Source: TA-21 sp035620895 (lineage in GTDB: Archaea; Thermoproteota; Nitrososphaeria; Nitrososphaerales; Nitrososphaeraceae). Taken from it: a stretch of DNA of 64,000 nt. The notes under the pieces were generated by a model. It made no database searches, was not told where the DNA came from, and saw nothing but the letters and a program-made list of their open reading frames with translations. Positions 1 to 7,616 of the stretch are shown in pieces; positions within the stretch are counted from its first letter, which is position 1, and each line of letters opens with the position of its first letter. The DNA lies in assembly GCA_035620895.1 (NCBI GenBank), contig DASPFY010000004.1, positions 1 through 64,000 of the forward strand. Reading direction: 5' to 3'. Position numbers and translations under genes: made by a program.

Positions 1-1182
1 GTAGGATTTAATCTCCGGAAATGCAATAGTTTTTTTGTTATTTGGGCGTAAACTCGAAGATGTTGCATTCATGAATTGCCATTTTCTTTTGTAAATCTCA
101 TCATTTTCTCTATATTCTATTTTCTTACAATCATCTCTAGCACCTTGTATATTTACCGCTCTGGTCTGTGTTAGTTCAGTTATTGCGCGTATGAGCGCCA
201 TTCTAGAATCAAGATGGGTTCCATATCCTATTGCGAAATACCCGTAATCACTTGATACCCATTCTATACTACTTGCAGTAAATGTGGGAATCCCTATATC
301 ATTTTGTGTTATATCTTTTATCAGTAAAGAGATTCTAGCATCTTCGAATCTGCCCACTAAATATTTAACAGGACTGTACTTATCCGAAATTTCTGAAATA
401 TTGACATCCGAATAAATAGTTGAATCATCTACAAAATCAATTCCAGAAATCTCAGTGAGTTGAGATCCAATTCGCCCAGTATTTTTGAGAAATGTCATAA
501 AATTTTCCAAGATACTGTACGGTAATGAAGATGCGCATACTTCGGCTATGCTTACTGCATCTCTCTCAATAACTTCGCATAGGGCATGACATATGGCTTC
601 CTCAAGAACGTTTCCAGAAGCGAGTCCGTTCGTATGTGAGTAAGGAAAAACATTGACAGAAGGAAGTTTTGAAAAATACCTCGAAAACGCAAGTTGAGCT
701 GGAACTAAAATTTCTTCTTCATTTATGAGATCAAAACCAGGAATGAAATCTATAATTGATTGGTTGTCACTGTAAATGGATTCGACTGGTTCTACAACTT
801 CATCCGGATGCAATACTTTGTATGATTTTGATAACTGGGAATAAGTTCCAGAAATAATGGTATTGGAATAGGTGCTTGGTAATGAGCAATATCTCTCTAT
901 GGATTCCATTAGAGCACTCACTTTTGCATGTATTTTCGTTGGTCCCTTTCCGCTATAGACCCATATTGAGTCTTCGGTACCAGGCAATATTGAACTATAA
1001 TTGGGTATATGCAATTTGTCCAAATAGGTAATATCAGAAATGCGCGTAACCCCAATGTTTTTACATATGGGAGTGATTTTGGCAAGAGTGTCATCTAATG
1101 GTTTTACACGCACTGATACGTTACCATCAGGAGAAACATATTTCTTAACGCGCTTAAGATGTAACGATAATGGTTTTGACAA
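1..1182 (-). CDS. YcaO-domain enzyme (cyclodehydratase/thioamidation type), 3' end beyond window
   Basis: YcaO proteins use ATP to activate backbone amides, giving azoline rings or, with TfuA, thioamides. About 394 residues are visible and the frame runs off the left edge without a stop. The hallmarks are in order: SGKGPT near residues 77-82 followed by SALMESIER (nucleotide binding), HTNGLASGN then CEVIERDA near 183-207, and RAITELTQTR followed by QGARDD near 331-350. No ATG is available; TTG at 1182 is the first start after an in-frame stop, and the N-terminus (KPLDDTLAKI, then IGVTRISDITYLD) matches the usual beginning of archaeal YcaO proteins. No precursor peptide or TfuA gene is visible; a downstream partner would lie left of the window. 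Family assignment is firm, the substrate is unknown. Confidence 0.85.
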   Translation of the reverse strand, partial: MSKPLSLHLKRVKKYVSPDGNVSVRVKPLDDTLAKITPICKNIGVTRISDITYLDKLHIPNYSSILPGTEDSIWVYSGKGPTKIHAKVSALMESIERYCSLPSTYSNTIISGTYSQLSKSYKVLHPDEVVEPVESIYSDNQSIIDFIPGFDLINEEEILVPAQLAFSRYFSKLPSVNVFPYSHTNGLASGNVLEEAICHALCEVIERDAVSIAEVCASSLPYSILENFMTFLKNTGRIGSQLTEISGIDFVDDSTIYSDVNISEISDKYSPVKYLVGRFEDARISLLIKDITQNDIGIPTFTASSIEWVSSDYGYFAIGYGTHLDSRMALIRAITELTQTRAVNIQGARDDCKKIEYRENDEIYKRKWQFMNATSSSLRPNNKKTIAFPEIKSY

Positions 1183-1693
1183 TTTAATATTAGTATCGCA
1201 AAGTAATAATTGATCTTATCAATTTTACTGATTTGAGTTGGGACGACAACAGAATTTGACGAGCTCGAATTTTTCGGCGCTATGGACAATTCATATGGGA
1301 TAACATGTCGTGAATGGATAACTATGTGGTGGGGCTGGATTTTGCCAGTCCATACAGAAAAAAGTCATCCATGTAAGGAAGTAGGGTCTCTTTGGAACTT
1401 TCACTCTTTAATATGCTGAAAAATTTAGATACTCATTTCCTAAAATTGGATCTACGTTTATCGTTGGCATCTTGTGATGTTCCAATGGACAATCTTAGCT
1501 AAATTTTATTACAGGCGATTTGCTTTTTCAAAATAAAATGTATTTAGAAACCTCAATCACGTAGTATAGTACAGGCATCATATCAACAATTTGTATTTGA
1601 TCTTATAACTTTTGGCAGAGCTAATTCTCGATAGATTTCTGATCTCTAGTAAGAGCTATCAGATAGAGTGAGGAAGGATTTTAAAAAAGATGG
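1183..1693. other. Intergenic region without a supported gene
   Basis: About 510 bases between the YcaO start and the 3' end of the next minus-strand gene. It should hold the YcaO promoter. A 61-codon minus-strand frame overlaps the YcaO start in another register and shows no family features. I see no RNA gene or repeat. Confidence 0.5.
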
Positions 1694-2293
1694 TTATGTA
1701 ACATTAAATTTGTAAGTAACATCTTGTTCCCACGGCGCAGGTTCCTTGTGAGGGCTATCTACTCGAGCCTGAAACCTTACTGTATGCGGTCCAGGAGCAA
1801 GTGGGTTTATAATGACGTAAAATCCATCAGCTACAGCCTTACACTTGCCAGAAGGTTCTAGCCAGTCTAGTGGCTTTTCTGGAATTACAACTTCAAATGG
1901 TCCAACAGGACCAATCCTATGTTTTATATCATTCAGATTATATTTTTTATCATCTATAATAAGAGTTACATTGGTAGCAGAGTCCTCATCCTTCTTTGCA
2001 TACTTTTTTAGATCATTCTCATTTTCACCGGGATCTAGCTCACGCTCGCAAATTTCAACCGGATTCACGGGAGCAAATAAGCTTTTATCACTAGAAATAT
2101 CTGGTAAATTTCTGGTAACAGTTCCTATCATACTGCATGCCAAATAAACTGGATTTGTTGTGACATCATGTCTACTTCCGTCAGGGTCGGTAGCAGGATT
2201 CTGATCATCAGGGGTTTCTAAGATTTTTTTCCAATATTTTTCTACATGTTCCTTTAATGAGCTTTTTAGCGGATAGAATTCAGCCTCAACCAT
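1694..2293 (-). CDS. Hypothetical protein, first member of a divergent paralogous pair
   Basis: A 199-residue protein with no signal peptide or membrane segment. I do not recognise a named family, but it shares an architecture with the gene at 3559-4335. Both have an amphipathic N-terminal helix with an aromatic core (KEHVEKYWKKIL here), then an NPxT segment (NPATDPDGSR), a middle region of short strands, and a C-terminal block beginning DGFYVIINPLAPGPHTV and ending in DVTYKFNVT. The C-terminal pattern DG-x6-P-LxPG-x-H-T looks like a beta-sandwich binding domain also seen in bacterial hypothetical proteins. The ATG at 2293 follows an AT-rich stretch (near 2300-2330) that could hold a promoter. 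Function unknown. Confidence 0.7.
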   Translation of the reverse strand: MVEAEFYPLKSSLKEHVEKYWKKILETPDDQNPATDPDGSRHDVTTNPVYLACSMIGTVTRNLPDISSDKSLFAPVNPVEICERELDPGENENDLKKYAKKDEDSATNVTLIIDDKKYNLNDIKHRIGPVGPFEVVIPEKPLDWLEPSGKCKAVADGFYVIINPLAPGPHTVRFQARVDSPHKEPAPWEQDVTYKFNVT

Positions 2294-3558
2294 TAATAAA
2301 ATATAATACTAGTACTATATAAATAAAAATACTATTCTGAGCTGAATTAACTCCTGTCAAAATGGTGACCGCAAGCGATAATCGTCTTCAAGACGGTACA
2401 CTGAAAAATAATTTCTAGTTACACTGTACAATGTATTCTCTATACCAATTACGATACTAAATTATAAATTCGCACAAAGTTCAGTTAACCTTCAGTTTTA
2501 TGTCTTATCGCGTTGGTTTGTATTTTGTTTCAATTAATAATTTGCAAGCTGCAAGTAGGTTCGTCAAATGCTTAAGGAACATTACTAATTTTAAATCATT
2601 CCAAGACATGACCCAAGTTTCAGCAACTCTATTTCATCTACCATGGTTCTTTCTTATGATATTTATGGCACAAGTTGACGAAGAGCATTAATATCATTTA
2701 GTCAATTAGCTACCTAACAATGCACTTGTCCCAAACAGGATCTAAAAAAATAGAGTGTCCGGGAAAGGGTTTTTTTCTTACTGGTACAAAGAACATGCTG
2801 GCGGATATGACAGAAAGAATGTTCTCCAGTATTAGTTCAGGAAAACCACCAAGGTTCGCGTTAACCATCCAATGTGGGTCCGTCAATATATAAAACAGTC
2901 TTTTGGTATCATTTTGGAAGCATATAAAGTTCAGCCCTACTCAAAATGTTTTTAAACCATTGGATATAGGATCAATAAATTCAAAACCTTGTCTGTAAAT
3001 TCCATGCGATACTGGGTCCTTGACGGATACATCGCTTATGTGATGCGTTCTGCGTATATGACTTTGAATCAGTATAGCACTTGAGCTTTCTCTATCAGTG
3101 ACCTTACCTTTGCTAGTAAGCCTCAATAGGGCTAGTTAATATTTTAGAGTCTACCTTCGCATCATTTCAAATAACTTTTTTGTGTACAAAATTAATGTCA
3201 GTGAATTATATCAAATTTTATATAAAATGGAGGATTTTGAATCTACTCCTGCAATTAGGAACACTAATCTTGTGCAATTAGTAACACCAATTCTGAATCA
3301 GACACAAGTTTGAGGAAAAGGTCTATATTACATATACTGAGGAAAACCTGTTCGAGACCGAGAGCGGTGTTCCATTTAGTATCAATGAAATTGAAAAGTT
3401 GCCCAATACCAAAAGATCTACTTAAAAAATTAGATCAGGAAAAACGGGGTATGACTGTAGTAAAAATAAAAAATAATTTTGAATCCATTGGGTCATTATG
3501 ACCGCATTTGGGACAAGTCGATCTCAGATTAGATCCACAATTATTACAGTGTCGATCT
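2294..3558. other. 1.26 kb gene-poor region, possibly decayed coding sequence
   Basis: No convincing gene. Short open stretches occur on both strands (plus 2500-2691, plus 2720-2899, minus 2941-3126, plus 3310-3501). Two plus-strand segments have protein-like composition but are broken by stops and lack starts: one near 2779-2938, interrupted by a TAG, and one near 3307-3430 that reads VYITYTEENLFETESGVPF. They may be remnants of disrupted genes, but I cannot assign a family. Confidence 0.35.
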
Positions 3559-4230
3559 CTATGTCAATGAGGATTTCGCTGGACCAGTTACAGATAGCTG
3601 ATAAGTTATATCAACTCGATATATCGATGATTTTGAATGAATTGTCAAGAGATGTTCTCCCGGTACGACCGGTTCGATAAAATTCCAATAGCCGCACTGA
3701 AGTGTTTGTATAGTGTCGTCATCTAAATTTTGATGTGACATATTCTTTGATTCTTTTGTTGGAACATCTTTGATCTCTATGAAACTGTCCGTGTTGTCTA
3801 TGTAGTACCATGGAATTGAAAAGCCGTCGAATATAGTCCAGAGCTCGTTTGTCTTCTTAATATCTTCCGTAACATGCTTACGAACTTTGTCTATCGTGTC
3901 GAGAGAGGGATAAAGCTGTTGGGATGAACACGTAACAGCTGGACCTATTAAGAACCACCAATTCCCGACTGGAATATATAATTGTATTACACTATTGGGT
4001 TCGGAATAAGGCGCTGGAGCTATGAACCATACAGACTCTCCATGCTTTTCCATACTCTCTTTTTGGAACTCGGTGGGTTGTCGGCCGGCATATCGCCATG
4101 GTCGAGAAGGACCAACGGCAGTCACTGGATTCGCTTCGTCACTTAATTGAAAGAGCCATTCCCAGAATTTCTTAGTCCAATCCGAGAGTGTTAAACCGGA
4201 CGGGGTCTTACTCTCTTGATGAACTTGCAT
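3559..4230 (-). CDS. Hypothetical protein, second member of the paralogous pair
   Basis: The frame is open from ATG at 4335 (258 residues). I place the start at the in-frame ATG at 4230 (MQVHQESKTP, 223 residues) because the alignable region begins soon after it, as in the 199-residue paralogue at 1694-2293. Shared features are an aromatic N-terminal helix (LSDWTKKFWEWLF), an NPVTA segment, a middle portion with VWFIAPAP and a Trp-rich strand (VGNWWFLIGPA), and a C-terminal block GYWNFIEPVVPGEHLL that ends in VDITYQLSVT. With the longer start a hydrophobic stretch (VVFSVLQTLLITSIY) would lie at the N-terminus and could be a membrane anchor, so the start remains open. Function unknown. Confidence 0.7.
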   Translation of the reverse strand: MQVHQESKTPSGLTLSDWTKKFWEWLFQLSDEANPVTAVGPSRPWRYAGRQPTEFQKESMEKHGESVWFIAPAPYSEPNSVIQLYIPVGNWWFLIGPAVTCSSQQLYPSLDTIDKVRKHVTEDIKKTNELWTIFDGFSIPWYYIDNTDSFIEIKDVPTKESKNMSHQNLDDDTIQTLQCGYWNFIEPVVPGEHLLTIHSKSSIYRVDITYQLSVTGPAKSSLT

Positions 4231-4459
4231 AATTATTGCACTGTCCGTATGATAGATTGACGTGATTAATAAAGTTTGGAGCACCGAAAAAACTACAGAA
4301 TCATGAAAATAATTGTTAAAACAGATCGTACTCATCGGATATAATCAGTCTAGTTATTCAAATATCATGTCTATTACTTGCGGACATATTAAGAACCTAA
4401 ATTAAATTCTGTTGTTGGACTAAAATAAATGGCCTTCACTACAGTAACAGCTAGTTGAA

Positions 4460-4828
4460 ATGAAAATCCTTCATAGACTTGTATATTCGTATAATGGCGT
4501 CCAGAATTCATTTCAAAAAATAGGAGAACCAGAACTTGTTCCATTCATCAAGACAATCGAGTGGGTTTCACAGTATAGCGAAAGTCTTAGGTCAGCAATT
4601 AAGGCAATGATTTATCCAGTCTTCGTTGTCATGGTATTAATCTATCCTCCATACCCGGCATCCTTTTCAATTGTAAACATATTTGTAAAGAGGGGTTTTG
4701 AATCTGCAGTATCAGAATTTGAACTTGTGAGAAAAATCCTCTATGTTGCTATTCCTTTATTGATACTTTTTACAGTAATAGAATTTTTAAAACCATTCAT
4801 TGAACAATTTGTTTGTGAAGAGTTGTAG
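4460..4828 (+). CDS. Small membrane protein, upstream member of a pair
   Basis: 122 residues with an N-terminal amphipathic part and two predicted membrane helices, near 48-68 (IYPVFVVMVLIYPPYP region) and 92-109 (ILYVAIPLLILFTVIEF). I recognise no family. The stop is followed after 2 bases by the next ATG at 4831, so the two genes are probably cotranscribed and may be translationally coupled. No enzymatic motif is visible. The paired arrangement suggests that the products act together at the membrane, which is inference from spacing only. Confidence 0.6.
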   Translation: MKILHRLVYSYNGVQNSFQKIGEPELVPFIKTIEWVSQYSESLRSAIKAMIYPVFVVMVLIYPPYPASFSIVNIFVKRGFESAVSEFELVRKILYVAIPLLILFTVIEFLKPFIEQFVCEEL

Positions 4829-4830
4829 CT

Positions 4831-5244
4831 ATGTTTCCGCAAAATATTGTATTTTATTCTGCAACAGGGTTTCTATCTCTAACAGCACTGGCGGGATTAC
4901 TTAAGATGGTCTTTGCACTTTCCAGAAAGCTATTTAGGTTATATTTTGCCAAGGGATGCCTATCTATTGCAAAGAACAGTAATGATGAAGTAGAAAAGAT
5001 GGAATATGTAATAAAGGGATTGGATTCGTACAATTCTTATCTTAAAAGACATATCAATTTAGAAATAAATGAAATAAAAAAAATATACTCAAAAATTACT
5101 ACACTTCCTTCTAAAGAAAAATCGGATACGGTCAATAATATAATTAAATCCTTTGAATCTGGAGATACGTTAGAACCTGTTCGATATTTATCATCGCTTC
5201 ATGATAATAAAACGGAACCATTTCTTACTGAAGAACCATTGTAA
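4831..5244 (+). CDS. Small membrane-anchored protein, downstream member of a pair
   Basis: 137 residues with one N-terminal membrane helix near 6-30 (FYSATGFLSLTALAGLL), then a basic stretch and a charged, largely helical cytosolic tail (EVEKMEYVIKGLDSY, INLEINEIKKIYSKI). It begins 2 bases after the upstream gene. No recognised domain. The topology resembles small regulatory or scaffold membrane proteins, but there is no direct evidence of function. Confidence 0.6.
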   Translation: MFPQNIVFYSATGFLSLTALAGLLKMVFALSRKLFRLYFAKGCLSIAKNSNDEVEKMEYVIKGLDSYNSYLKRHINLEINEIKKIYSKITTLPSKEKSDTVNNIIKSFESGDTLEPVRYLSSLHDNKTEPFLTEEPL

Positions 5245-5425
5245 CAAAAGATAAAGCTACAGGTGATATAGGCCGCTGGCATAATCCCAGTTATATTGAC
5301 TACAATCCAAAGTGTTATTAATTTTAGCGGCTCTTGACTTGAAAAAGTATCAATTGTAATTTTTTTCACAATGCAATTATGAACTAATTAAAACAATATT
5401 ATCTTCCCTATCGTATCGATCTGCT

Positions 5426-5641
5426 ATGTGGAAGACTAACTTAGCTATTATGGTGGCATTTTCCATCTGTCCGGCACTTCATCTCTCAATTTCTCATCAT
5501 TCAGTATTCGGACAAGTAAATAATACCAATGAAACAACAATACTAAATGACACGCGAATAATGGAGAATACTTCGGGCGTGATAGATGATGCATTTGACG
5601 CACTGAAGGACTCGTTTGGATCATTTTTTGAAAATAGGTAA
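5426..5641 (+). CDS. Small exported protein (71 residues)
   Basis: The N-terminus has a Lys followed by a hydrophobic stretch (LAIMVAFSICPALHLSI), typical of a signal peptide, with possible cleavage near residues 28-30 (VFGQ). The mature part is short and polar with several potential N-glycosylation sites (NNTNET, NDT, ENTS) and ends in an amphipathic segment (AFDALKDSFGSFF). No family recognised. It stands alone, about 180 bases after the preceding gene. Confidence 0.45.
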   Translation: MWKTNLAIMVAFSICPALHLSISHHSVFGQVNNTNETTILNDTRIMENTSGVIDDAFDALKDSFGSFFENR

Positions 5642-5846
5642 AATAGCAGTTCGCTCAGATGGGATCGGGCGAGACAAATTGTCTAGTGACTATTGAGAAT
5701 TGTATTTCCAATCAAGTTTGCATCAAAATAGAAATGCATTTAGAGCTAACACAATACGACGCAGTATTTGCGACTCGATACTAATAATGAAAATCCTTGA
5801 GTCTGTCCACATATATTACTAAGTAGGTCACATTTTTCTAGACGGT

Positions 5847-6488
5847 TCAGGATTCTCTTATAATGATTGTGGTAGAAACCATCGATAAATTTGGTGCAAG
5901 TATGATGTGACCTTCATCATTTCTCAGTCTGGTGTACAGTAACCCTATATCAAATATTATGCCAGTATTCCCAAATACTGTAGCCTTGTCTCCAATCCTA
6001 AAGGGTCTTGTAACAGCAAGATACAATCCAGAAATTAAATTTCCGATAACATTTTGACTAGCAAATCCTATTACAATACCTGTGATTGTTCCAATCGATG
6101 CTGCAATAATTGGATCCTCGCTCAAATAGGAAATTATGATAGATATGACAATAATAGCACCAACTATTCTAATTAGAATTCTAATTATCTCTGCATTCTT
6201 TGTCAAGGCATCATATGAAAGCTGGTAAAAGACGTTTGCAACAGAGTTAATTACAAAATATCCGATAGTTGCAACTACACCTACATTTAAAAAGATGCTA
6301 TAGCGGGGATCAAGTATCTGTGCTATGAAACTGCTTGCAATGGCAACAGCCGTTACAACAATAATCATGGTCGTTAATGATTTTATAAGGGATCTACCTT
6401 TTTTCTCTGGACTACTTTTATCCAACTTTGCATTATTATCCTGTTTATCCTGCCCATTATCCATGAGGAGTGATATGGTACTGTTCAT
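5847..6488 (-). CDS. Short MscS-type mechanosensitive ion channel
   Basis: 213 residues. After a charged cytosolic N-terminus (to about residue 33) come three membrane helices near 36-58, 66-90 and 105-123. The pore-lining helix and beta domain signature follow: IGTITGIVIGFASQNVIGN, then the RPFRIGDKATV motif and LRNDEGHIILAPN near the C-terminus. These are diagnostic of MscS, which releases solutes on hypo-osmotic shock. The protein stops right after the beta domain and lacks the C-terminal cage domain of E. coli MscS (286 residues). Short forms occur in archaea, so this need not be truncation. A second ATG eight codons in is an alternative start. Confidence 0.9.
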   Translation of the reverse strand: MNSTISLLMDNGQDKQDNNAKLDKSSPEKKGRSLIKSLTTMIIVVTAVAIASSFIAQILDPRYSIFLNVGVVATIGYFVINSVANVFYQLSYDALTKNAEIIRILIRIVGAIIVISIIISYLSEDPIIAASIGTITGIVIGFASQNVIGNLISGLYLAVTRPFRIGDKATVFGNTGIIFDIGLLYTRLRNDEGHIILAPNLSMVSTTIIIRES

Positions 6489-6655
6489 ATTTCAAATTTT
6501 CATCAACTATTATGTGTTACAAGACAACTCGAGTACCATTTAGTATAGGGTCAAGGACTTTTTTTGAGAATAAAAGATGACCATATTTTGGCACCATTGA
6601 TAGTTTATTACTAAAGATTTAAAGAGATGGATTTAGGATATAATAAAAGATCTTT

Positions 6656-6988
6656 ATGGTAAAATGTGCAGAATGTGGAAGTGAACTTCCACAAAATGCT
6701 AAATTTTGTCCAAATTGTGGAACCCAAATAGGACTACAAAAAGAAGTCTATGAGGTGTCTGCTGGTGGCATAGTAGGAAAAGTCAAGGAGATAATTCAGG
6801 ATGCAAGAGTTAAGAGAATAGTGATAAAAGATGAAAAAGGAAATCTTCTTCTTTCCATCCCAGTGACATGGGGAACAGCAGGAGCAGTTGCAATGATTAC
6901 ACTGGCACCATGGCTTGCCGCCATAGGAGTTATTGCAGGAATAATATCTAGATGCAAAATAGAAGTAGAAAAATCTGCAGAACCCTAG
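6656..6988 (+). CDS. Zinc-ribbon protein with DUF4342-like domain
   Basis: 110 residues. The N-terminus is a zinc ribbon with two CxxC knuckles (CAECGSELP and CPNCG, residues 4-22). A DUF4342-like domain follows: VGKVKEIIQDARVKRI, a strand carrying KDEKGNLLLSIP, and a Gly/Ala-rich hydrophobic helix near residues 72-97 (TAGAVAMITLAPWLAAIGV). DUF4342 proteins are uncharacterised. The helix could insert in or associate with the membrane. Single-gene unit with an AT-rich upstream region containing TTTAAAG around 6617-6624. Confidence 0.75.
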   Translation: MVKCAECGSELPQNAKFCPNCGTQIGLQKEVYEVSAGGIVGKVKEIIQDARVKRIVIKDEKGNLLLSIPVTWGTAGAVAMITLAPWLAAIGVIAGIISRCKIEVEKSAEP

Positions 6989-7357
6989 AGCAATTCTTCT
7001 TGGTAGGCCGGTAAGTAAATTAAGGCTAGTATTGTAGAATGGTAAACTGCTGTACATAAGCAAATCCTTCGAAATATTTTCTGGTCAACCAACCTCAAAG
7101 ACCAATCTAAATGGCCAAGTTTGTAGGTTTGATAATGAGTGTTCTATAACATTATTTGTAAGGTAAAGCTTTGATTTGTTGAGGGCACACCGACCAAGCT
7201 GAAAAGAGATTGATTGATGTCACAGTCATACTCTTGAAATCATCAGGATATATCATGATAATTGTTGTCATATCGATCTTTAATTGAATAAAAAGGTCAT
7301 AAAATCTGAGAATCTATTTATTACGGGAGTAAGATTTGGAATCAAGACTCTCGAATT
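6989..7357. other. Intergenic region upstream of the RNA polymerase operon
   Basis: About 370 bases with no supported gene. The downstream part should carry the promoter of the rpoH operon; see the TATA-like element at 7314-7323. A 109-codon minus-strand frame (6734-7063) is the shadow of the zinc-ribbon gene. Confidence 0.5.
7314..7323 (+). promoter_or_regulatory. TATA-like element of the rpoH-rpoB-rpoA operon
   Basis: CTATTTATTA is centred about 40 bases before the TTG start of rpoH. With the usual archaeal spacing of 25-27 bases to the transcript start, a leader of roughly 13 bases would follow. Assignment rests on sequence and position only. Confidence 0.4.
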
Positions 7358-7609
7358 TTGTCTTCTGATAAAAAAGATATTAAAATTACGAATCATGTAT
7401 ATCAGCCTAAACACGAAATTTTATCCAAAAAAGATGCCGAAGAAGTTTTAAAGAAATACAATACTAAACCAAGTCAGCTCCCATACATATTAATTAACGA
7501 CAAGGGATTAGAGGATCTAGATGTGAGACCTGGAGACATTATTAAAATAACAAGAACGTCATTTACTGCCGGCAAAAGTGTTTATTATAGGTATGTAGTG
7601 GAGGACTAG
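7358..7609 (+). CDS. rpoH: DNA-directed RNA polymerase subunit H (Rpb5 homologue)
   Basis: 83 residues, the usual size of the archaeal H subunit, which equals the C-terminal assembly domain of eukaryotic Rpb5. It shows the family pattern: NHVYQPKHEILS, a helix with KKDAEEVLKKY, the LPYILINDKGLEDLDVRPGD core and KITRTSFTAGKSVYYRYVV at the end. Translation starts at TTG; no ATG fits the N-terminus. First gene of the RNA polymerase operon, with only 7 bases to rpoB, as in most archaea. Confidence 0.95.
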   Translation: MSSDKKDIKITNHVYQPKHEILSKKDAEEVLKKYNTKPSQLPYILINDKGLEDLDVRPGDIIKITRTSFTAGKSVYYRYVVED

Positions 7610-7616
7610 CACAGCC

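Noticed and set aside
1104..1289. 61-codon minus-strand frame
   Set aside because: It overlaps the YcaO start in another register and has no family features.
2500..2691. 63-codon plus-strand frame
   Set aside because: Isolated, hydrophobic tail, no homologous pattern and no promoter; reads like chance sequence in a gene-poor region.
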